14,926 nt of DNA from Rhizophlyctis rosea (Eukaryota; Chytridiomycota; Chytridiomycetes; Rhizophlyctidales; Rhizophlyctidaceae): positions 1 through 14,926 of the forward strand of contig JADGJC010000603.1 of NCBI GenBank assembly GCA_027596075.1, written 5' to 3'. The notes below the pieces were generated by a model that was not told the DNA's origin, searched no databases, and worked only from the letters and a program-made list of their open reading frames with translations. Within the stretch, counting starts at the first letter, position 1. Each line of letters opens with the position of its first letter. Shown here piece by piece: positions 8,727-14,926 of this stretch. Both the position numbers and the translations under genes were made by a program.

Positions 8727-9716
8727 ACTTACTTCCCGGGTTTCTGATATTCGGGCCTCTGCTTATATTCCCTGCATCAAGTTCATCACCCTGGTTGCAA
8801 CGGAAAGTACAATTTCACGCCAGCGGGGACTTGCACGCAGGAGTGCAATTACAAGATGTAAAGAACGAAATCTTTCTTGATGGGTTCCACTGCTTTTGAT
8901 TGCAATAATTTCTACATGAGCGACCCACACACCTGGGATAGATAGACAAAACAGCAGATTGAGGTTTATGACAGCTATCCTTTGTGCTATATGTACCGGA
9001 TTTAGTGAAGAGTCCGGTGAGGTGAGCCCAAGATCTCAGTGGAACTGCTTCCCGCAGGTTATTCTAATGCTCAGTCCTAAATCTGTTGTGTGATTTTCAC
9101 GGGTGCGCTCGCCCATTATTTTTGCTTTTCAAAATTAGCTTTGCCAAGAGCAGAGTTGACATAGTGACGAAATCGAGTGTAAGGCATTGCCTGGCTGGTG
9201 GAGCAAAGGCCACCTGTCCGATTGTCATAATGATGCATTGTCTGTGCTTAACTTTCTGTGCGCTAACGGACAGGAACAAACTCAGAGGCTCGCTCCGAGG
9301 CCCGTGGCGCAGCCGACGTTTTGTGACTGCTCCTTCCAAAGTTGCTCTCTCCTCAAGAAGGGGCGGTTTACCATGCGGCACAATGCGCACGTTGAGTCAA
9401 TATTCATATTTGGGAAAAGCTTTTTACGTACCGCGCTCACAAGAGAAATGGCGCTTCGGTGACCTCCTCATAAGTGAAGGACGGCGAATGTGTCTCTCCT
9501 TGGTATAACTCAACACAAGCTGCTATGGGATGTGTGCAATGATGGGCACGCGGCCGCAGTCGACTCGGCGTTACCGACGGTGAACGGCCCATGGGTGCTT
9601 TCATCTTGTGCGCTCGGGGTGAACCGACACGTGGTGGGAAAACGTCAGCACTGTTCGATGCGCGCCCCATCGGACGGTGTTCGTCCTTCAGACCCTTCTT
9701 TTGACTTCCCACAACG
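8727..9716. other. Gene-free stretch and upstream region of the cysteine-rich gene
   Basis: No gene is supportable. A short plus-strand frame at about 8783-8861 reads as a small cysteine-containing segment (GCNGKYNFTPAGTCT) ending at TAA; it is too short to call. The last 100 bases before the ATG at 9717 presumably carry the promoter of the secreted-protein gene. They contain a CACGTG palindrome (9628-9633), the usual site for bHLH-type factors, and a pyrimidine-rich run just before the start, but no clear TATA box. Confidence 0.35.
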
Positions 9717-10632
9717 ATGCCACTCAAGATTGTTGCCTCTCTGATATTCCTTGGAGGAGCGGCAAATGCGCTGTCAGGCTCATCCACTGCGACGCCGACC
9801 ACGAAGTACTGCGCCTGTCCCACAGGAGCAAGTATCACTGCTATTCCACCGTGTCCAATCCCAACATCCTACACGTCCTGCGTCAAAGTCCCCATTGTCT
9901 CCACAGCGCAACCCACCAACTGCGCCATAGCATTTGGAAATTGCTATGGCGTCTGGCCAACCAGAACCACCTCCTCCATGTCCACTTGGCCCATAATGTC
10001 CCCAGCTTACTGCGCTTGCCCGGAAAACGCCATTACAAGCTCAAACATCCCCGCCTGTCCAACCGCCCGCGCAACCGCTTACACGGCCTGCCATCGCACT
10101 GTCATCACGCAAGCCGGGCAACCAACTGCCTGTCCTATCGCGGTTGTGGATTGTTACCCTCCCATCCACTCCTACGCCCACCCCGATTCCGACTACTCAA
10201 TACTGTGCCTGTCCCCCAGGAGCGACCGCCACGCCCATCCCGCCCTGCCCCTACTCCTCAGGTGCCTCAACATATACCTCCTGCAGAAGGGTCCCTATCA
10301 CTGCAACAGCTCAACCAGCCGCCTGCCCCATTGTACTCGCTAACTGCTGGGGAGTTTGGCCAACATCCACCTCGTCCAGCTCCTCCACGACAACACCAAC
10401 GACCTCACCTGCGTACTGTTCACGCCCGGAGAATGTGATTGAAAACACACCTTTTTCCGCTTGCCCAACGAATACTCATGTTGCATACACTCCGTGTTAT
10501 AGGACGGCGATTACGCAGGCCGGACAGCCCACTGCTTGTCCGCTTGCTGTGAGGGAGTGTGTGCCTCCTGCTGCAACTCCGACGGCGTTATTTAGTTGGC
10601 ATACAGCCTCACCACCGCTGTCTCAATCCTGA
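9717..10632 (+). CDS. Secreted cysteine-rich four-module protein, frame broken by one apparent extra base
   Basis: The ATG at 9717 begins a signal peptide: a Lys followed by a hydrophobic run to about residue 18, with an ANA/L cleavage-like site. Four modules of about 45-50 residues follow, in the order A-B-A'-B' (A about 31-76, B about 98-146). Each has the pattern CxCP, PxCP or ACP, YTxC, Q-P-[TA]-x-C, and a final Cys, so six cysteines. A and A' share GVWPT after the last Cys; B and B' share CxxPEN and ITQAGQPTACP. Ser/Thr/Pro-rich linkers, likely O-glycosylated, separate them. The frame starting at 9717 carries A and B, and the next frame carries A' and B' to the TGA at 10630-10632. The switch lies at the C-run 10161-10163, where one extra C explains it; the whole would be about 304 residues. 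In B' the second Cys of CxC is Arg. The protein is probably extracellular or wall-associated. I do not recognise a named family. Confidence 0.75.
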
Positions 10633-11049
10633 ACAGTGAGATCCGACCATCTGTATATAGTCAATGCGTAGCTCAAGGAGAACGCCTCATCAGACATTTG
10701 TTAAAATATACAGTGTGCTTCCTGCATGCAGGCCCATATTGGGGAGCCGACAGCTTACAGTACTTTGTGGTGATGCAAGGAAGTGTCCAACGGCGGCATC
10801 GGTTACATGTTGTAAACTTCGGAAAATTGCCCCGACCTGATTTTTGATCCCCTCAGCTGACGCGATGGATAATGCACACACTTATGGTAAATGACAAAGA
10901 AAAAGAGTCGTGTGTACTAAATGTGATATTCCCGAGGTTTGCGGGAACGATCAATTCGAGCTTTGTATCACAGCAACCTGACTTTGCCGATGTCATCACT
11001 AGCTGATGTACATCTGATGGTGCCTAAGGACGATACCCCAGATTCAACA
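10633..11049. other. 3' flank of the cysteine-rich gene; no gene seen
   Basis: Short frames only, up to 83 codons. I see no canonical AATAAA signal, RNA gene or repeat. Confidence 0.4.
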
Positions 11050-11123
11050 GTGAGGTCCAGCCTCCAAATTTGGGTGTGCGCGCGTGCTTTGCGCACGTTG
11101 AAATTTGGACGCTGGTGAGGTCC
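11050..11123. repeat. Foldback hairpin flanked by a 9-bp direct repeat (MITE-like)
   Basis: Arms 11057-11081 and 11091-11115 pair over 25 positions: 20 Watson-Crick pairs, three G-T wobbles and two mismatches, around a 9-base loop. The direct repeat GTGAGGTCC lies at both ends (11050-11058 and 11115-11123), overlapping the arm ends by one or two bases. Inverted arms inside a direct repeat are the signature of a foldback or MITE-type insertion with target-site duplication. The 59-base body is too short to encode anything. An RNA hairpin (small-RNA precursor-like) is the alternative reading. Confidence 0.5.
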
Positions 11124-11862
11124 CAGCCGGGGGACTAGTATGCAGCCCCTTGTACCATAGTTAGTCAAAGCGATGCGAGGATGTGGTACCGTTCATTCGA
11201 TGGATGAGCAATTTCTCGGTTTGCTTGCCAGCACCCGGGCCCATATTTCAAGTCTGCCATAATAGCAGTATTTTCAAGAGCTTATCCGTCCAGCGTAAAG
11301 TCACCAATTCAACAATTGTTGCTGTCACTTTGTTCCCAATCAGGACCGAATCCTTCCATTCGTAGTGGGCCAAAAGGAACAATCACCGCGCGGTGGAACA
11401 TCGCTCTGCCATCACTCCATCGCGCCACATCAACTCACCCGAGGAGCAACTTGCCTCAACAGGAGAGAGCGATGCGCCGAAGGCAAAATGGGAAAAGGGA
11501 AGAAGGGAGTGGTAACGGTGACACTTTGTGTGCATTCTGTGCACTTCAGGACCCGAATGCACGGAACAATCAAGAAAGGATCCACAGTATTATCAAATTG
11601 GCCGACCACACCATTGCCACCCAGACCTGTTGAACCTGTCAAAACGCAGTCTTCCCCAAACCTGACATTCTCTTCCTTGCACAATTTTGGCTTCCCTCTT
11701 TTTGTCAAGATTTTGAACCTCATCTCTAAAACGCCGTCGACAATCTTACTGCCAAATACGTACCTGAGGCCGACACTGCACATCATGCTTGACAGCACAC
11801 CTGGCAAGCAGGGTGAGGTGGCGCACACTGCAACGACTGGGGCCGTACGAGGACATTCTATT
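11124..11862. other. Overlapping open frames upstream of the F-box relic; no gene resolved
   Basis: A plus-strand frame is open from 11365 to 11997 (210 codons), and a 132-codon minus-strand frame (11828-11430) overlaps it. The plus frame runs into an F-box-like stretch at 11869-11898, so it could include the N-terminal part of the relic downstream, but its first 150 codons show no recognisable domain. No RNA gene or repeat is seen. Confidence 0.3.
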
Positions 11863-13383
11863 GCCCGCTTTCCTGTTGTAGTATTGGAGAAAATCTTCCT
11901 GAAGGTCTGCCTATGGAAGGAGGAGCCTGGTCCAGAACTTCGGCATCTTCACAGTGTGGAATTCGGGAAGTTATCAGTCGCTTTCATGAATCTTTGACAC
12001 CCTCAGGTCGTCTTATTCACCGTTTCCTTTTGACTTCTTATCCAATATCTCCAGCGAAACGACAACTTCACGTCTGGGACATTGCTGTCAACAATCAGCC
12101 CAAATGAGCTTCCCCCTCGTTCCCTTGTTCCTCGTACTCCTCGTCAACAAAACCTGGGCCGATACCGCCATTCCATTGTTTTACAATCGCATGGTTTACT
12201 GCTGTCAAAACATGATAGTTCGCCTAATCGGCATGCTCAACGACACCCCCACTCGTCCATACGCATCCTACATCAGATTTGTCGGGACCCGCTGCCTTCC
12301 TGATTGGAATGCTATCATCAATGCCCCCACTCCTCGTCACAGCGCCATCGCATACGACTAATCAAAGAACAGAACATGGGGTATTCTGGCCGACCTGGTT
12401 GAAAAGTGTGGGAAGATCTTTGGGGTGGGATTTCAGAGCTTTCGAATCGACATTCGGAACCCAGGCATCGCATGTTCAGACACTCTCCCACCTCCACGGC
12501 ATTTACTGCGCATTTTGAAACACCTGCCGCAGCCTGCCACATCCATCGACATCTCGTCAGAAACGGAATTCCCTTTTGATCTTGCCGAAGCGCCAAACAC
12601 GACCTATGAGAGCGAGTCGGCGACAAATGGTGGGACAAATATAGGCAAGCCGTGCCGGCTCTGAGAAAGTTGCATATCAAATATGTTGTTTTTCCAAAAT
12701 GGTCAAACGCACCTGCGTGTGCGCGTAGCCCGCTCAAGGCGTTCAAAAATTCATGGGGAGTCCGTTTAAACCCCTACCCGCAGATTACCTGATGGAACGC
12801 TCCCGCAATGGCCAATGCATTGTAAAACTGGTCGAGGCTAATCAGGACCTCCACGAACTTTCCATCAAAGACCTGCCTCTTTCGCAACAAGCAATCGGCC
12901 ACCTTGTCCACGCCATACCTACTTCTCTGCGCAAATTTGCTACATGCTTCTCAGACATGGCGTCCTTCATCGAACTTGGGATAAAGTGCAGCCAGTTGGA
13001 GTATCTGAAATTTCTATGCTGGGGACATGTGGATAGAACCACCTCGGGAGTTCACTTGTTCATTCGTCACCTTGAAAGAGCTCTGGATCACGGATGCTCA
13101 GCCTGCGTTGGTCGAATGGTTCGTTGTAGCGAATCATCGCACGTTGGAGGTGCTTGGATGTAGAGATGAGCATTATGGCATTGTGGAAGGCACAAGTTGA
13201 CCAGGTAGGAAGTTATTTGGCATTGGACAATTCATTGTTATGATTTCTTACATACGACTTCCGCGCCGTTGCTAGCCCATGCTGACGGAGAGTGAATTCT
13301 GCTCGGGTCTTGAGGACCGATGCAAAAGTCTATGCCCCAATCTCAGCACCGTGATGATAACAGTTTATGATGGGACTGAATAG
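11863..13383 (+). pseudogene. Decayed F-box / leucine-rich-repeat gene
   Basis: The most telling segment is VNKTWADTAIPLFYNRM (frame from 12104), which matches the end of fungal F-box domains; F-box proteins link substrates to the SCF ubiquitin ligase through Skp1. FPVVVLEKIF (11869-11898) could be the F-box start, with a possible 145-base intron 11954-12098; NELPPRSL near 12097 is a second candidate. LRR-like segments follow: LLRILKHLP and ATSIDIS (about 12500-12565), VPALRKLHIKY (about 12652-12684), QDLHELSIKDL and LEYLKFL (12843-13014), LKELWIT and TLEVLGC (about 13072-13163), and LCPNLSTVMITV ending at TAG 13381-13383. Frame lesions break it: an in-frame TAA at 12359, then shifts near 12610-12630, 12750-12785, 13020-13060 and 13150. 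A retained intron (13205-13275) shows it is not a processed copy. Some shifts might be missed introns, but stops in all models favour a relic. Confidence 0.6.
13205..13275 (+). other. Probable intron retained in the F-box/LRR relic, 71 bases
   Basis: The donor is CCAG/GTAGGA and the acceptor is GCTAG/C. Joining 13204 to 13276 keeps an open frame (AQVDQ then PMLTESEF) that ends in the LRR-like tail and its stop. The length is typical for a fungal intron. Confidence 0.45.
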
Positions 13384-13710
13384 GATTCACGACCATTATC
13401 TGCTAGAAATAATCAAATCAGTGACAAGTTCTTCACATATTGTCGGACGTATGGATTGCCAATTTTTGACTAGATTGATGCACTTCTGACAAGGGGTGCA
13501 GTTTGGCAGGCAATCGACGGCATCAAGACTGCCAAGCATTGAATATGACAGAGCTTTGCTGCTACGTATAATGGAACACAATGCAAATCATTGACTATGA
13601 CCATGTATTGTGCGGAAAGAGGAGGATGAAGCCGGTCTGACGTTGCTGCATTATGAAAGTCTTGCGAACATCAAGCCGAAGCCCGAACCAGGAAGCCCCT
13701 GACCTGAAAG
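13384..13710. other. 3' flank of the F-box relic; no gene seen
   Basis: No frame over about 61 codons, and no motif, RNA gene or repeat that I can support. Confidence 0.4.
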
Positions 13711-13763
13711 TCAAACTTTGAAAGTTTGATTGGTCTTGGTAGTTGTGTACCATTTGATCATAC
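13711..13763. repeat. 19-bp palindrome plus a segment shared with 1804-1826
   Basis: TCAAACTTT-G-AAAGTTTGA (13711-13729) is a perfect palindrome around a single central base. About 20 bases further on, GTTGT and then CCATTTGATCATAC (13750-13763) repeats the 14 bases at 1813-1826, where GTTGT also precedes it. This could be a small regulatory module or remnants of a dispersed element. There is no gene immediately next to it to assign it to. Confidence 0.4.
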
Positions 13764-14240
13764 CCACTCAGACCACATTGACCATGATGATGGTCAGTGC
13801 CTTGAGCACTGAAAGCTCATCTTGTGTATTCTTAGAATGAGATCGGTATATTCGTAGTCCCGTCCACTCACTTTCAGTTTTTCTGCTCTTCCCGGGGCAC
13901 AAAAGGCGAGGACATGCGCCGGTCTCGTTATTTCATCGGGCCCTCATCATTTAGCACAAAGGGCTAGAAATGCCAATAAACTATGGGTACTGACGCTGAT
14001 GTATCGGTTGCGAAAGGATTTGCTTTCTGCCGACATCTGTCTCAAAGCCTCACTGCCGGGAGTGCTGTGCTTGGGTCTCAGAACAACCATGCAACGCGTC
14101 GCAGCGTCTCTTCCAAATAAGGTGACGCTCCATACCCGAAGATTCAATATCCGCGCGCTTACAAAGAGGAATCGAATTGATTGTGCTTCGTGCTTTTTGA
14201 TTCAGTACGTACAAAAAATGTTGAAGGCTTGATAAGCAAA
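13764..14240. other. Stretch without a supportable gene
   Basis: The longest frames are 77 codons (13999-14232, plus strand) and 66 codons (14147-13947, minus strand), overlapping and without motifs. No RNA gene or repeat is seen. Confidence 0.4.
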
Positions 14241-14346
14241 TGTGACCAGGATGGCCTTAAGAAGCCACCTTCAGTCTATGGTGAAGAGGGACAATAAAGT
14301 AATGCTCAGCGTCACGAACCTACAGCGACATTCTGAGGCCTGTCGC

Positions 14347-14926
14347 TCAAAACGGTCGATAGGCAATGCGTGTCAACGATGGAAAAATCTGACGCGTGGA
14401 AAGGTAGGTAGATATCTTTCGTTGGTATATGTATCCGAGTCTGAAAGGTTTTTTTTTTCCCACCGGCCCCTCAACGTGCAGAGGGTGTGAAGACGTTGCG
14501 TCCGCCAGTGCTTTGACCACAGCGGAGATGAGTGTTCTCAGAACGGGAACGTCAAAAAAGGAAAATTCGCAGAGGTTCAATGGAGAACGAGCACTTTTCG
14601 CATTTTGGATAACGATCGCTTTACCCTCGGTCAAAAAACCGTTCTGATTCGGCAATGGCGTAGAAGTCATGCCCCTGCAGGACAATCCAAATTGAACCAC
14701 GTTACATTTCCTGACGTCAAACATGGGGCCCCGCCTCTTTCCCAGAGGTGGGCATTCATAGAAATCCATTGAACGAAGTGAAAAGAGTCCAATAGCAACA
14801 ACAAAAGTCATGGTCGATGGGTACACATAAAAATCATTACCGTCTGTAGCCGCCTGGCGCAACACCCAATATCCGGAATCACCGGTCCTTCCTACCGTAG
14901 TATACTTGAAAAAATACCCAGTAGGG
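14347..14926 (-). CDS. Possible 5'-truncated gene running in from the right edge; unrecognised, strand uncertain
   Basis: The minus-strand frame is open from the window edge (14925) to the TAA at 14349-14347, 192 codons, with no start needed because the 5' end lies outside. It begins with aromatic, Gly-rich sequence (GYFFKYTT, GDSGYWVLRQ, TDGNDFYVYP) and ends Lys/Arg-rich after a run of ten A on that strand. No domain is recognised. A GHDFYAIAESERFF stretch in another minus-strand frame (about 14673-14632) loosely echoes GNDFYVYP. Against this, a good plus-strand intron (14404-14481) and an open plus-strand frame (about 14490-14773) occupy the same bases. Only one strand is likely to be real. 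Confidence 0.28.
   Translation of the reverse strand, partial: PTGYFFKYTTVGRTGDSGYWVLRQAATDGNDFYVYPSTMTFVVAIGLFSLRSMDFYECPPLGKRRGPMFDVRKCNVVQFGLSCRGMTSTPLPNQNGFLTEGKAIVIQNAKSARSPLNLCEFSFFDVPVLRTLISAVVKALADATSSHPLHVEGPVGKKKPFRLGYIYQRKISTYLSTRQIFPSLTRIAYRPF
14404..14481 (+). other. Intron-like interval on the plus strand, 78 bases
   Basis: The donor GGAAAG/GTAGGT, a run of ten T at 14449-14458 and the acceptor ACGTGCAG/AGG fit fungal intron rules well. The following plus-strand frame is open for about 95 codons (CSQNGNVKKGKF, LDNDRFTLGQK) to a TGA near 14773, but its join to the preceding exon has a stop nearby. The alternative is the minus-strand reading of the same region. Confidence 0.3.

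Noticed and set aside
9550..9564. NotI site followed directly by a SalI site, resembling a cloning linker
   Set aside because: The surrounding bases do not match any linker or vector I know, and the sequence runs on without change of character. Taken as coincidence.
9437..9838. 133-codon minus-strand frame overlapping the start of the cysteine-rich gene
   Set aside because: It is antisense to the signal peptide and first module and has no motif; read as a shadow of the plus-strand gene.
9677..10438. 253-codon plus-strand frame overlapping the cysteine-rich gene
   Set aside because: It lies in a different frame across repetitive coding sequence and is His/Arg/Pro-rich without motifs. The frames with cysteine modules and signal peptide explain the region.
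13995..14030. CTGATG followed by CGAAA, resembling a hammerhead ribozyme core
   Set aside because: The conserved CUGANGA core is not matched and the required stems do not form.

Overview
The window looks like nuclear DNA of a eukaryote, most likely a fungus. I base this on GT-AG introns of about 70-100 bases, an F-box/leucine-rich-repeat relic, and a secreted protein of cysteine modules joined by Ser/Thr/Pro linkers. Nothing looks bacterial: there are no operons or ribosome-binding sites. I cannot place it more precisely. A zoosporic (chytrid-like) or basidiomycete fungus would fit, but that is inference.

Layout. Bases 1-923 hold the 3' end of a plus-strand gene of unknown function with one clear intron; its last exon changes from C-rich to G-rich along its length. 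Bases 924-9716 form a long gene-poor stretch. Many short and medium open frames overlap on both strands there, and several intron-like boundaries occur, but none can be called a gene with confidence. This stretch also holds a cluster of strong hairpins (5334-5425), smaller inverted repeats, and a possible diverged repeat pair (2679-2762 and 5965-6060). Bases 9717-10632 encode a secreted, cysteine-rich, four-module protein whose frame is broken by one apparent extra base between modules 2 and 3. Bases 11050-11123 hold a foldback hairpin flanked by a 9-base direct repeat. Bases 11863-13383 are a decayed F-box/LRR gene with several frame lesions and at least one retained intron. The last 580 bases are coding-like, but the strand is unresolved.

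The only recognisable products are a putative cell-wall or extracellular protein and an F-box (substrate-adaptor type) relic. Nothing suggests that the genes act together. The desert between them, with foldbacks and a decayed gene, fits a fast-evolving accessory region. One caution applies throughout: at this base composition, translations of several frames look protein-like by eye, so all calls in the desert carry low confidence.
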